Shown in pieces: positions 1 through 9,800 of a stretch of 35,236 nucleotides of DNA (positions within the stretch are counted from its first letter, which is position 1; every line of letters starts with the position of its first letter). The position numbers and the translations under genes were made by a program. The DNA is from CANJXF01 sp043775015. Lineage in GTDB: Bacteria > Verrucomicrobiota > Verrucomicrobiia > Limisphaerales > CANJXF01. Location: the NCBI GenBank assembly GCA_043775015.1, contig JAYVSV010000025.1, forward strand, positions 1 through 35,236, written 5' to 3'. The notes beneath the pieces were generated by a model. That model had not been told where the DNA came from. It worked only from the letters and a program-made list of their open reading frames with translations, and did not search any database.

Positions 1-29
1 CCGAATCCATGCAGTTGGGATTTCTTTTA

Positions 30-171
30 ACCACGGATGGACACGGATAAACACGGATCAGCAGGCAGTAACGGTTTCAAGATGTCTCCCACCAATCGGT
101 GCGCCTGCCTCTACCACCGGAAATTTCCATTCTCACCGCTTTATCCGTGTCGATCTGTGCCCATCCGTGGT
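30..171. repeat. Palindromic intergenic element
   Basis: Two arms of about 29 bases (30-58 and 143-171) are inverted copies of each other with only about four mismatches. The core words are CCACGGATGG and ACACGGAT. Such 'ccacggat-acacggat' palindromes are a familiar sight between genes in planctomycete and verrucomicrobial genomes (from memory). The 84-base centre has no ORF that I trust. The rest of 1-327 shows no gene; 172-327 holds only the leader of the next gene. Confidence 0.75.
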
Positions 172-327
172 TTCAATTGAATGGTCCCGGCTTAAGTAGA
201 ACGCCGCGCTCCAATAAATTCCACCGGAGGCAGAGGCAATGATGGCAGTTCCAAGGTGCGCCCTTGATTGGCGGACGCCGCGGAATTTTCTTCCGCGCTT
301 TGTTGGTTCGCCTCTACAGTTTTGAAC

Positions 328-1734
328 ATGGCGCAAAATCAATTATGGGCTGGCACGGGACGACGTTGCATTAATCCACCATCGAATATCGCGCACGGCG
401 GTTGGGGCGCGCAGAAACATGAACAGGCGGAAGGGATTGACATGGATTTGTGGGTCACGGCGCTAGCGCTTTCGGATCGGCAAACGACGACACTGTTGCT
501 CGACGTGGATATTCAAATTCTAACCAACCAGCGCGCTGACCAAATTCGCACGGCAGTGAGCCAGGCAACTGGTTTGCCAATAGAAAACATTCGCGCATCA
601 GCGACGCATACGCATTCGGGACCGGTTCCCTACAAAAGCTGGATTGAAAAAGGTTTTGAAATGGTGGAACCGTGGTTTGAGAACGTGGCGCGTTGGTCGG
701 CAGAGGCGGCGGGCGAAGCGGTCGGAAATTTACAGGCCGCTGAGGTTCGGGCGGGACGAGGCGAGTGTTTTATTAATGCAAATCGTCGCGCCATCACGGC
801 AATGGGGGAACGTTTTCTCGGAATAAATCCCGACGGCATTTGTGACCACGAAGTGCTCGTGGTGAAATTCGATTTGCTTGATGGAACAGCGTTGGCAACG
901 CTCGTCAACTTCGCGTGCCACGCAACGATCATGGGGCCGGCAAACCGATTGATTACGCCCGATTTTCCTGGCGCCATGAAGCGTGTGGTTGAAAAGGCGG
1001 TCGGCGGAAAATGTTTTTTTCTGCAAGGCTCGGCTGGAGATCAGGGGCCGGTGCAAGGATTTATCAAAGACACTTCAGTTTACCGGAATCTCGGCGGCAT
1101 CCTCGGACTCGAAGTTGCCAAAGTTGCAATTAGTCTGAAATCAATTCCGCCGGACGTAAAATTTCGCGAAGTGATTCCATCCGGCGCGCCGCTGGGAATG
1201 TATGATTGCGAATTTCCAGCAATGAATGCCGCACCCGTTCGCGTCGTGGAGAAGGAAATTTTGGTTCCATTGCGGGAAGGGTTGCCGGAGAAAAAACCTG
1301 CGGCTGAAAAACTGGCGCATTGGAAAACGAAGTTGGATCAGGCGCGGGAACAGAACGACGCGGCAGCGATTACGGAAGCGATTTACATGGCGCGCCGGGC
1401 GGACATTCAGTTGCGCATGGCAGATGATTTTGGCGGCAAGACGAGCGCCGGTGTGCGGACGCACTTTATTACCTTCGGCGACATGGCCTTCGTCGGGTGC
1501 AATGTCGAACCGTTTGCGGAAACGGGTATCGCGATCAAGCGACAATCGCCTTTTCCAATCACGTTCATGTCGGGCTACACGAACGGACGCATGGCTTATC
1601 TGCCCACGCCGGAAGAGTGGAGCAAAGGCGGTTATGAAGTGGACAACTCACCGTTCGGGCAAGCGGCGGCGACCGTGTTGGAGCGGGAGATTTTGAGCAC
1701 GTTGCAATCATTGCGCGGCGGGAAATCAATTTGA
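328..1734 (+). CDS. Neutral/alkaline ceramidase-family hydrolase
   Basis: Encodes a 468-residue protein related to the N-terminal catalytic domain of neutral/alkaline ceramidases, zinc amidases that split ceramide into fatty acid and sphingosine. Family features visible: an N-terminal 'INPP..IAHGGWGAQKH' segment, then a THTHSGP motif at about residues 93-99 and FACHATIMG at about 195-203, which supply likely zinc-binding histidines, and QGSAGDQGP at about 233. It is much shorter than classical ceramidases (over 600 residues) and lacks the C-terminal immunoglobulin-like domain and a signal peptide, so it is probably cytoplasmic and its substrate may not be ceramide. The ATG at 328 was chosen; a longer TTG start at 268 adds residues unlike the family. 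It stands alone, followed by coaD after 62 bases. The family is clear; the substrate is inference. Confidence 0.8.
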   Translation: MAQNQLWAGTGRRCINPPSNIAHGGWGAQKHEQAEGIDMDLWVTALALSDRQTTTLLLDVDIQILTNQRADQIRTAVSQATGLPIENIRASATHTHSGPVPYKSWIEKGFEMVEPWFENVARWSAEAAGEAVGNLQAAEVRAGRGECFINANRRAITAMGERFLGINPDGICDHEVLVVKFDLLDGTALATLVNFACHATIMGPANRLITPDFPGAMKRVVEKAVGGKCFFLQGSAGDQGPVQGFIKDTSVYRNLGGILGLEVAKVAISLKSIPPDVKFREVIPSGAPLGMYDCEFPAMNAAPVRVVEKEILVPLREGLPEKKPAAEKLAHWKTKLDQAREQNDAAAITEAIYMARRADIQLRMADDFGGKTSAGVRTHFITFGDMAFVGCNVEPFAETGIAIKRQSPFPITFMSGYTNGRMAYLPTPEEWSKGGYEVDNSPFGQAAATVLEREILSTLQSLRGGKSI

Positions 1735-1796
1735 ATCGCAGTTTAACCCCATCAGTTTTCAGTAGGCATTTGGTTTGCCGCTGATAAATTCGCGCC

Positions 1797-2279
1797 ATGC
1801 GCACTGTGATTTATCCGGGCAGTTTCGATCCTTTGACCAACGGTCATCTTGATGTGATTCAGCGGGCCGTGAAGCTTTTTGACAAAGTGATCGTCGCCGT
1901 CGCGCAGAACGAGAGCAAGAATCCACTGTTCGATCTCACGGAACGGGTGGACCTCGTGAAACAGGCCGTCGCACATTTGCCGCAGGTGGAAGTCGATTCC
2001 TTTGACGGCCTGCTGGTTGCCTATGTCGAAAGCCGTTCCGGTCAAGCTGTGATTCGTGGGCTGCGCGCCATCTCCGATTTTGAATTTGAATTTCAAATGG
2101 CCTTGATGAACCGTAAGTTGAACGAACGTGTGGAAACGATTTTCATGATGCCCAAGGATACTTACACCTTTCTCAGTTCGCGGATTGTGAAAGAAATCGC
2201 CCGACTTGGCGGCGACGTCAGCTCGTTTGTTCCAGTGCTTGTGCAAACGGCTTTGAAAACAAAACTGAAGCAGGTTTGA
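1797..2279 (+). CDS. coaD: Phosphopantetheine adenylyltransferase CoaD
   Basis: Catalyses the fourth step of coenzyme A synthesis: transfer of AMP from ATP to 4'-phosphopantetheine, giving dephospho-CoA. The 160-residue length is typical. The nucleotidyltransferase signature YPGSFDPLTNGHLDVI lies at residues 6-21, with the T/HxGH-like NGH motif, and a C-terminal 'FLSSRIVKEIARLGGDVSSF' motif near residue 125 matches the ISSTxxR-type ATP site. IRGLRAISDFEFEFQMA in the middle is also a CoaD hallmark. It lies 45 bases before yceD and probably is co-transcribed with the fatty-acid initiation genes, which consume acyl carriers carrying the same phosphopantetheine group. Confidence 0.96.
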   Translation: MRTVIYPGSFDPLTNGHLDVIQRAVKLFDKVIVAVAQNESKNPLFDLTERVDLVKQAVAHLPQVEVDSFDGLLVAYVESRSGQAVIRGLRAISDFEFEFQMALMNRKLNERVETIFMMPKDTYTFLSSRIVKEIARLGGDVSSFVPVLVQTALKTKLKQV

Positions 2280-2324
2280 GTTGTTCAGTTTTTTTTGAAC
2301 TCAAAATTTTAATTTTTCTAATTT

Positions 2325-2813
2325 ATGCCACTCATCATCAATTTGCGTCATTTGGAGCACAAAGACCTTGCGATCGAAGGGGAATTGCCCGTCGCAGATC
2401 TGGAATTGGACAATATCGATGAGCTGATTCGCGCCGAGCATCCATTGCAATACGAACTGCGGGTGCAACGTTTGGATAGCGATTTATTGGTGCACGGCAG
2501 CTTGAAATTAACGCTGGAATGCGAATGCGCCCGCTGCCTGAAACCGTTCCAGCGGCAGCTTGATTTCGAGGATTGGGCCTGCCATTTACCGTTGGAAGGG
2601 GAGGAAAAAGTAGAAGTGGTTAGTGATTGCGTGGACTTGACGCCACATATCCGTGAAGATATTCTATTGGCCTTTCCGCAACATCCGTTGTGCGAGAGTG
2701 AGTGCGGCGGATTGAAGAATCAGCCAAAAATCGGAGCAAAAGGCTCAAGCGGTGCCAAACAGATCGATCAAACTTCGTCTGCCTGGGCCGAATTAAATAA
2801 ACTGAAGTTGTAA
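2325..2813 (+). CDS. YceD/DUF177 family protein
   Basis: A 162-residue member of the YceD (DUF177) family. These proteins are almost always encoded directly upstream of rpmF, as here, and have been linked to 23S rRNA accumulation and ribosome assembly. The family's cysteine signature CECARCLKPF is seen at about residues 66-75 and a second cysteine pair CESEC near 125-129, which could bind a metal. The C-terminus ends in a 'WAELNKLKL' segment, close to the family's usual 'RWAKLKKL' ending. The stop codon lies four bases before rpmF, so translation of the two is probably coupled. An A/T-rich leader (2281-2324) separates it from coaD. Confidence 0.88.
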   Translation: MPLIINLRHLEHKDLAIEGELPVADLELDNIDELIRAEHPLQYELRVQRLDSDLLVHGSLKLTLECECARCLKPFQRQLDFEDWACHLPLEGEEKVEVVSDCVDLTPHIREDILLAFPQHPLCESECGGLKNQPKIGAKGSSGAKQIDQTSSAWAELNKLKL

Positions 2814-2817
2814 TATT

Positions 2818-3006
2818 ATGGGTGTTCCCAAACGTAAACCATCACGAAGCCGTCAGCGCATGCGCCGCGCTTACAACAGTGTTTTAGCTTTGCCACAGTT
2901 GAGCGTCTGTCCTCAATGCGCCGCGCCGGCCATTCCGCACCGGGTTTGTCCGGCTTGCGGTTTTTACAAAGGTCGCCAGGTGATTACGATTAAAGCGGTC
3001 GCCTGA
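2818..3006 (+). CDS. rpmF: 50S ribosomal protein L32
   Basis: A 62-residue basic protein of the large ribosomal subunit. The N-terminal MGVPKRKPSRSRQRMRRA and the zinc-binding four-cysteine set CPQC (residues about 32-35) and CPAC (about 45-48), followed by GFYKGRQV, are diagnostic. This is the cysteine-containing (zinc-bound) version of L32. Gene order yceD-rpmF-plsX-fabH is the well-known arrangement that couples ribosome and membrane lipid synthesis. Confidence 0.97.
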   Translation: MGVPKRKPSRSRQRMRRAYNSVLALPQLSVCPQCAAPAIPHRVCPACGFYKGRQVITIKAVA

Positions 3007-3017
3007 TTCGTTTTAAG

Positions 3018-3055
3018 GAGCGCAAGATAGGATTTTTCCTTCTGCGCTCTTTCTC
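3018..3055 (+). promoter_or_regulatory. Hairpin in the rpmF-plsX gap (attenuator/terminator-like)
   Basis: GAGCGCA at 3018-3024 pairs with TGCGCTC at 3043-3049. An inner AGGA/TCCT stem (3029-3032 / 3037-3040) extends it, and a pyrimidine tract TTTCTCTTT follows directly before the plsX ATG at 3059. It resembles a leaky terminator that would lower transcription from rpmF into plsX, or mask the plsX start. No clear Shine-Dalgarno sequence is seen outside it. Confidence 0.4.
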
Positions 3056-3058
3056 TTT

Positions 3059-4084
3059 ATGCGAATCGCAGTCGATGTCATGGGTGGCGACCACGGAAGC
3101 AAAGTCGTTATCAATGGGGTCAAACTCGCGTTGGAAGCCAATGCGAAAATCACCGAATTATTTCTCGTCGGCAAGGAAGACGAAATCGAGGCGGCTCTCC
3201 AGGCCAGCCAGTTTGCCGACCCGCGCCTCCAAATAATCCACGCCAGCGAAGTCCTCAACATGGAGGACAAACCGGTGGATGGCCTTCGCAAAAAGAAAGA
3301 TTGCTCCATCCTTCGCGCCGTTGAACTGGTCAAAGCGGGTAGGGCGGATGCCATTGTTTCTCCCGGAAACACCGGCGGATTAGTTGCCGCATCAACCATT
3401 CGACTCCGCCAATTGCCCGGCGTGGATCGTCCCGGCATTGCGACCGTCATTCCCACTGCCAAAAGCGAATTTGTTCTCCTCGATTCCGGCGCCAGCATTG
3501 AATGCCGTCCGCTGCACCTCCTGCATTTTGCGGTGATGGGAAGCGTTTACTCCCGCGAAATTCTCGGTTGCAAAAAACCGCGCGTCGGCATTTTGAGCAA
3601 CGGCACCGAAGATAACAAAGGGAACGAGTTAACGCTCGGAACGTTTAAACTTTGCCAGCAGGTGAACTTGAATTTCATCGGCAATGTGGAAGGTCACGAT
3701 CTCTTTCACGACCGCGTCGATGTCGTGATCTGCGACGGATTCATCGGCAACATTGTTTTAAAAACCATCGAAAGTTTTGCCAAGGGAATGGGCGCGTGGT
3801 TGAAGGAAGAATTAACCAAAAATCCCAAACGCATGTTGGGCGCGGTGCTGGCGCAAAATGCCTTGCGCACGATCAAACGGCGGATGGATCCCGACGCTTA
3901 CGGCGGCGCACCGTTGCTTGGTTTAAATGGACATGTTATGAAGGCTCACGGTTCCGCTCACGAACGGGCCATCATGAACGCCATTCGGATTACTAGCGAA
4001 GCCATTCAACATCACATTAACGACATCATCAAAAACGAAATCGCGGAAGCGAACGCACGTTTGGCCACAACCAAAGCCGCATGA
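3059..4084 (+). CDS. plsX: Phosphate acyltransferase PlsX
   Basis: Converts acyl-ACP and phosphate to acyl-phosphate, the acyl donor for PlsY in phosphatidic acid synthesis; a peripheral membrane enzyme. The 341-residue protein begins MRIAVDVMGGDHG, the invariant PlsX start, and contains SPGNTGGLVAAS (about residues 101-112), GILSNGTEDNKGNELT (about 179-194), DVVICDGFIGNIVLKT (about 220-235) and YGGAPLLGL (about 281-289), all conserved in the family. Its stop overlaps the fabH start by ATGA, so the two are translationally coupled. Confidence 0.96.
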   Translation: MRIAVDVMGGDHGSKVVINGVKLALEANAKITELFLVGKEDEIEAALQASQFADPRLQIIHASEVLNMEDKPVDGLRKKKDCSILRAVELVKAGRADAIVSPGNTGGLVAASTIRLRQLPGVDRPGIATVIPTAKSEFVLLDSGASIECRPLHLLHFAVMGSVYSREILGCKKPRVGILSNGTEDNKGNELTLGTFKLCQQVNLNFIGNVEGHDLFHDRVDVVICDGFIGNIVLKTIESFAKGMGAWLKEELTKNPKRMLGAVLAQNALRTIKRRMDPDAYGGAPLLGLNGHVMKAHGSAHERAIMNAIRITSEAIQHHINDIIKNEIAEANARLATTKAA

Positions 4085-5112
4085 GTCTCTTGAAAAAATT
4101 CAAAAATCCCCGGGCCCAACATAATTTTGAAGGGCGAACCTGTTCCATCACTGCCGTGGGGTCTTACGTCCCCGCCCGCGTGCTGACCAACGCCGAGTTG
4201 GAAAAAATGGTGGAAACCACGGACGAGTGGATCGTCAGCCGGACCGGCATCAAGGAACGTCGCCTGGCGGCAGCGGATGAATTTACTTCTGACCTGGCTG
4301 CGAAGGCGGCACTTCTTGCCATGGAGCGCGCCAATATCACCGCCGAACAGATTGATTTGATCATCATTGCGACGATTACGCCTGACATGCCATTTCCGTC
4401 CACGGCCTGTCTCGTGCAACAAAAAATTGGCGCCCGTCGCGCGGTTGCTTTTGATATTGAAGCGGCCTGCTCCGGATTTATTTTCGGCCTGGAAATTGGC
4501 CAGCAATTCATCATGTCGCGCACCTATGAAACGGTGCTCGTCATCGGCGCAGAAAAACTATCCACCATTGTGGACTGGCAGGATCGCAACACCTGTGTGC
4601 TTTTCGGCGATGGCGCGGGCGCGGCGATTTTGCAGCACCGTCCGCAAGCCCACGGTCTGTTGACGGCGTGCATGGGATCGGATGGATCGAAGGGAAATCT
4701 TCTCTCGATGCCGGGTGGCGGAAGCCGATGTCCCGCAACGGTGGAATCAGTCACGTCTCGCCAGCATTTCTTGCGAATGGATGGCAAGGAAACATTCAAG
4801 AGCGCGGTCAATGCCATGTATAACGCCGCTCAAGAAGTTTTGCGCCGCTGCGAAATCGACATCTCGCAAATCAAATGCGTCATCCCACATCAGGCCAATC
4901 GTCGCATCATTGACGCCGTGGGCGAACGCCTTGGTGTCACGCCTGAACAACTTTTTGTCAACCTCGAAAAATACGGAAACACCTCTGCGGCTTCCGTGGC
5001 CATTGCGCTTGATGAAGCGGCTACTGCCGGAAGAATTCAGCGTGGTGATCTTGTCCTTTTGGTCGTCTTCGGCGCGGGACTGACCTGGGGCGCGGCTGTA
5101 ATCGAATGGTGA
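4081..5112 (+). CDS. fabH: 3-oxoacyl-ACP synthase III FabH
   Basis: Starts fatty acid elongation by condensing acetyl-CoA with malonyl-ACP. The 343-residue thiolase-fold protein shows the full catalytic triad: Cys130 in EAACSGF, His270 in IPHQANRRI and Asn300 in YGNTSAAS, with His-Asn spacing of 30 as in the E. coli enzyme. TTDEWIVSRTGIKERR near residue 45 is the FabH hallmark. About 20 extra N-terminal residues (MSLLKKFKNPRAQHNF) precede the usual 'I..VGSYVP' start; the ATG is fixed by the ATGA overlap with plsX, though a later start cannot be excluded. Confidence 0.95.
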   Translation: MSLLKKFKNPRAQHNFEGRTCSITAVGSYVPARVLTNAELEKMVETTDEWIVSRTGIKERRLAAADEFTSDLAAKAALLAMERANITAEQIDLIIIATITPDMPFPSTACLVQQKIGARRAVAFDIEAACSGFIFGLEIGQQFIMSRTYETVLVIGAEKLSTIVDWQDRNTCVLFGDGAGAAILQHRPQAHGLLTACMGSDGSKGNLLSMPGGGSRCPATVESVTSRQHFLRMDGKETFKSAVNAMYNAAQEVLRRCEIDISQIKCVIPHQANRRIIDAVGERLGVTPEQLFVNLEKYGNTSAASVAIALDEAATAGRIQRGDLVLLVVFGAGLTWGAAVIEW

Positions 5113-5156
5113 AAAATTGACGCAGGGATAAACGGTGCTAGATTTCGGTCACTAAT

Positions 5157-5468
5157 ATGAGTGCGCGAAAAATCGAACTACCAAACCTGACTCAAGCCAA
5201 TTCGCACAGCCAGATCCGGCTGTCTCTCGCTGCCGATTCGGTCCGCATCCGCAAAAGTGGAATTGAATTTCGCTCCCGTGACCCAATCACCGCCTGGACA
5301 GAGATGTCGGTCGATTTGCAATACCCGGATTCCAAAAAAGTGCATTGCACCGGCGTGGTCGTGGCCTGCGATGGCAATCGCCATTCCGGTTACGTTGTTT
5401 CGCTTTTGTTCACCAAACTTTCCCGCCAATCCCAAACAATTCTCAGCGCGATGTCTGGCGCGAGTTAG
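5157..5468 (+). CDS. PilZ-like domain protein
   Basis: A small 103-residue protein whose fold pattern resembles atypical PilZ domains: 'IRKSGIEFRS' (residues about 32-41), 'W.EMSVDLQYP', 'VHCTGVVVACDG' and 'GYVVSLLFTKLS'. PilZ domains bind cyclic di-GMP, but the usual RxxxR and D/NxSxxG motifs are not obvious here, so it may not bind the nucleotide and could act as a structural or regulatory adaptor. It follows fabH after 44 bases on the same strand. Related small proteins appear after fabH in other Verrucomicrobia (from memory). Domain call is tentative. Confidence 0.6.
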   Translation: MSARKIELPNLTQANSHSQIRLSLAADSVRIRKSGIEFRSRDPITAWTEMSVDLQYPDSKKVHCTGVVVACDGNRHSGYVVSLLFTKLSRQSQTILSAMSGAS

Positions 5469-5589
5469 CCAAGTGGTTTCGTTTAAGCCGAAGCCAAAAA
5501 GTGGTTCACAACAAAATGATGTTCGTCGGGAATTGGTTTATGTTGATCCAGGATGATCTGGTGTCAGGCGAAGATTGCTGCGTGAAAAT

Positions 5590-5853
5590 TTAAAATTTTC
5601 CCTTCTTTATCTCTGCGGTGAATAGATCTTCCATCGTCACCTTCAGGATGCGGGACAATCGAAAAAGTTCTAATTCCGACACGCAACGGAGTTGGGCTTC
5701 AATCTGCGATAATGTGCCTCGGCTGATGTTCAAGCCGGCAACTTGGCATCGAGCCGCAAACTCCTCCTGTGTCAGCCCCATTCCGTAGCGGATCTTTCGG
5801 ATTTGCGGTCCCACCACGTTAGCGATTTTACTCTTGGTTCTTTTGGCTGCCAT
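5590..5853 (-). CDS. XRE-family helix-turn-helix regulator
   Basis: An 87-residue protein nearly all of which is a Cro/C1-type DNA-binding domain: 'IGPQ...RYGMGLTQEEFAARC' supplies the first helices (LTQEEFA at about residues 27-33) and 'ISRGTLSQIEAQLRCVSE' the recognition helix (about 43-60), ending with 'ELFRLSRILKVTMEDLF'. It is convergent with the PilZ-like gene and divergent from the secreted-protein gene at 5956. It could regulate the latter or itself; no operator could be defined. No toxin partner lies next to it. Confidence 0.85.
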   Translation of the reverse strand: MAAKRTKSKIANVVGPQIRKIRYGMGLTQEEFAARCQVAGLNISRGTLSQIEAQLRCVSELELFRLSRILKVTMEDLFTAEIKKGKF

Positions 5854-5955
5854 GCTTGCGGCATGACGCTACGAAGAAGAAAAATTGTTATTGCTAAAGA
5901 ATCGTAGCAACATATTGTCGCAGCCATACAAACGCTGAAGGTTTTCCAAAATAAT

Positions 5956-6831
5956 ATGAAACTAGCTGGACTCTGCGCGGCGGGATTGCTTTTGCCACTA
6001 TTTTGCAGCGCGCAGGAATTGCAACAGGAGGTTTCTTTATCGCCGCAGTTTTTGACTTTGGAATCGGGCGGGCAGGTTTATGAGTTGCCGCAGGTTTTGG
6101 CCCCGCCGCAGTCCGGCACTTTTTATTCGCTGCAATTAACCAATTTTCCACCGCTTCCTTTCAATCCGTTTCCCGAATATCCGGTTTATTCATTTGGCGA
6201 TGCGTTTATTTTCAATGATTGGGAGGTCGATTATGTCGCATTGAAAGAACAAGGATTTTCTTTGTTTGGAAACACCAGCTCGAAATTGAATCAGGACTCT
6301 CTCGCCATGGAGTCTGGAGTGCCATCGCCACCGGGAGAGGGCGGTGGGGGCAGTGAAGAAACGACGAATAATGTCCCGCAGGCTTACAGCTATACGACGA
6401 ATGATCTCTGGCTGGAAATAACCGGCGTGACGAACGCCGCTGCCTATTTCACCATCCATACGCCGTTGACCAACGGAGTCTATGATTTGTTCAACACGAC
6501 CAATCTGGTCGCCGATGTGCCAGGATTGAATCTGACGAATTGGATTTGGATATTAAGAAGCGTGGCGGGACAAACCAATCTTGTGGCGACCAATCTTCCG
6601 GCCACACAAGTTGAAAGTTATTATCGGTTGGGAACGATGCTCGACAGCGACAGCGACGGCCTCACCGATGCTTATGAAACTTTGGTCAGCCACACCGATC
6701 CGAACAATCCCGACACGGACGGCGATGGGATTTCTGATTATTGGGAATGGATAAATGGGTTATCCCCCTTCACGTCACAGGCAATTCCATCACTGACATC
6801 TATTTCTATTCCTGTCTGCCCGATCCCTTAA
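5956..6831 (+). CDS. Secreted protein with DxDxDG calcium-type repeats
   Basis: A 291-residue exported protein of unknown function. An N-terminal signal peptide (MKLAGLCAAGLLLPLFCSA, cleavage about residue 19) is followed by an unassigned region rich in Asn, Thr and aromatic residues, a low-complexity PPGEGGGGS linker near residue 125, and a C-terminal pair of thrombospondin type-3-like calcium motifs (DSDSDGLTD and DTDGDGISD, about residues 232-262). In verrucomicrobial proteins such motifs are usually followed by more repeats or an anchor. Here the protein stops soon after, in 'SLTSISIPVCPIP', which looks like an out-of-family tail and may mark a truncation. It lies 17 bases before the giant RHS gene and may be co-expressed with it. 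Confidence 0.7.
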   Translation: MKLAGLCAAGLLLPLFCSAQELQQEVSLSPQFLTLESGGQVYELPQVLAPPQSGTFYSLQLTNFPPLPFNPFPEYPVYSFGDAFIFNDWEVDYVALKEQGFSLFGNTSSKLNQDSLAMESGVPSPPGEGGGGSEETTNNVPQAYSYTTNDLWLEITGVTNAAAYFTIHTPLTNGVYDLFNTTNLVADVPGLNLTNWIWILRSVAGQTNLVATNLPATQVESYYRLGTMLDSDSDGLTDAYETLVSHTDPNNPDTDGDGISDYWEWINGLSPFTSQAIPSLTSISIPVCPIP

Positions 6832-6848
6832 CCCGCTCGCAACCAAAC

Positions 6849-9800
6849 ATGAAAAAGGTCTGTTTTTCAACCGTCATTGTATCCAGTTTTTTGATCTTCA
6901 ACAGCCAAGCGCAGGATACGCCGGGCGTAAACATCGGTAATTCAGGGGCGCAGCAACCCAAGGGAGTCACTCCTTCCGGTCAATTTGATTTTCAGACGGA
7001 TTTGTTCACCGGGCGTTTTGGTTACAGCGTTCCTCTTGAAGTGGCTCCGGGCCGACATGGGAGCCAGCCGAAGATTGCGCTCCGCTACAACTCATCCGGA
7101 GAAAATACCTGGTGTGGAACAGGATGGGATTTGGATTTGGGTTACATTCAACGGGATACAAAAAAAGGCGTGCCCGTAAAATGGTCTTCACCCAATTCTT
7201 TAAGTCAATACGATGATGCTAAAGGGTTCATTTTCAGTCTCAACGGACAAAGCGCGAATCTGATCAACGTCACCAACAACGAATATCGCGCTGAAATCGA
7301 AGGTGGCTTTTTACGTTTCATTCTGTTGACCAATGGCAATAAGTGGCAAGTAATCGACAAAAGCGGAAATCAATATTTCTTCGGGCAAACGAATCTTACT
7401 CGGATGAGCAATTCCAAAGCGGGTTGGTCTTCTAATGCGACTTCGGGAACGTTTCGTTGGGCATTGGATCAAGTTCAAACGGTCAATGGAGATACCACGG
7501 CGATTACCTACACCAACATCACGGGCGCTCTTTATCCAGCCCTTTTTTCCTACAACGGACATACAAACAGCCTGACAAACTCCTGCACGGTTCAATTTCT
7601 TTTGGCAACGCGGTCAGATACAAATATTTCATTGAAGTCCGGTTATCGCGTCGATCAAACGAAGCGGCTGGATGCAATTGTGCATAAGGTCAGCAGCCAA
7701 TTGGTTTGGAGTAACAAGCTTACCTACGCTACTTCGCCCTCCACGCAACGGTCGCTTCTTAGTTCTGTTACCCTTTACGGCACCAGCGGCACAACAAATT
7801 TGCCGCCAATCTCATTTGACTATTCCGAACAAAACTACGGTTTTCAAAGCGCGGTGAATTGGACAAATCTGTTTCGGCCTTCCAGTGGAGATGTCACTTT
7901 TTATGCGTTGTCGGGTTCAGCAGTGGATTTGCTTGATATGGACGGCGATGGTCTGCCTGACCGATTGATTCAGCCATTGGTTCCACCTTACACAAATTGG
8001 TGGGTGCAAAAAAATACAGGGGGAGGATTTGCTACGCAGATTCCATGGGGGCCGCTCGGATTTCAGACGTATTCCAATTTGACAACCTCAAACAGTGTTT
8101 ATTGGACTTCATTACAATCGAGCCACGGGCGCATGGTGGACATAGATGGCGACGGTAAACCAGACCGGGTAACTGACCCATTTGAATCTTATCAAGGCGG
8201 AGGCGTTTCTAATATTTTGAAAACCAATTTCGTCCGGTTGCACGTTGAATTGAACAACAGCACGAACCTCCTTTCTGCAATCAGTTGGAGCAATGTAGTC
8301 GACCAATATATTCGTTCTAACACCAATGATCCGATTTCAGAGACGACCGATTTCCGCGCAGTCGAAAATATCAGCTTCGTCAAGATGCTCGACATGAACG
8401 GGGATGGTTTGCCGGATCGCGTGATGCGGAAACGTTATCAGCCTTACACAAATTATGTTGTTCAATTCAACACGGGAACGAATTTCAGCAGCGCGAATAT
8501 TTTCGGCGGGATTTCAGCCCAGAGCTTGACGAATGACCCAGGCTGGACAGCGTTCGATACCAGTCTTGTCTATTTGATTGACATCAATGGAGACGGTCTG
8601 CCCGACCGGGTGATGCCGCCCCGCGATACAAACACGTTCAATGGTCAGCTAGTGGGAATCAAGTTCACCAATTTTGTTGTGGAGTTGAACAATGGCTACG
8701 GTTTTGAGCCAGCAATGAATTGGAGCGGTGTTGATCCGCAGTTCAACGCGCCGGGGACTGGAACAACAACGGACTATTCCTACATTGAAACTTCAGATGG
8801 AATGGTTGGATTTCGTGACATCAATGGAGACGGATTGCCGGATCGAATTATGCGTAAATACAATCCGCCATACACCAATTGGTTAGTGCAAGTGAACACG
8901 GGCAATGGATTCGCGTCAGTGATTAATTGGCCGTCGCTTGGGAGCCAGGGGCAAACCAATTCCACGGACTGGACGGGAATCCAAACAGCAAACACGATTT
9001 TGATGGACATCAATGGTGATGGATTGGTCGACCGTGTTGAGGCAAAATATAACCCTACTCTCAGTGACAACTATCTCCTCGTTGAACTAAGCAAAGGGCC
9101 GTTCCCAGATTTACTTACTGTGGTCAGTAATGGAATCGGCGGAAAGATTGATGCGGCTTACAAAGTTTCCACTCAATACGACAACCACGAAACAACGAAC
9201 TCCACATCCCGCCAGTTGCTCCCGTTCCCCATCTACACGGTTTCATCAGTCTCGGTGAGCGATGGGTTTTATCCGAGTAACACTACGACCTATTTATATG
9301 AAGGCGGATTTTGGGATGCGACACGTCGCGAGTTCAACGGCTTTGCGAAAGTCAAAGTGACTGACCCGCTCGGCCTGACAAACATTCATTGGTTCCATCA
9401 AGCGGGCGGGCGGGATAATTCCGCGTTTGGCGAGTATCAGGATGCGGGTGATGCGATTGGAAAAAAAGGAATGCCGTTCCGCATCGAAACGATTGGCACA
9501 AACGGTGTTCTCTACAAATTGGAATTGAACAAAGTTGAGGATGCAATGCTCGCGGGAGATCGGCACTTTGCTTTTGTCAGTCAAAGTCTTTCGCTGGATT
9601 ATCCGGGCAGCACCAATGCCTACCGTGCAACCGCGCAGCAATTTAATTACAATCTCACGACAGGAAATCTCACCAATCAAATTCACTTTGGCGAAGTGAC
9701 CAATGTGGTTTTTGCCACGAATGGATTTTCAGATGTTGGAAGTGACTCGGTTTATCAGTTCACGACCTTCGCCGCGCTCTCGAATACAAATATTTTGGAT

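Noticed and set aside
268..327. TTG-initiated extension of the ceramidase-like protein
   Set aside because: The extra 20 residues do not resemble the family start; ATG 328 does.
7939..9040. Repeated DNA words in the RHS gene as a possible repeat array
   Set aside because: They are the six DxNGDGLPDR protein motifs; spacing is irregular and the DNA varies.
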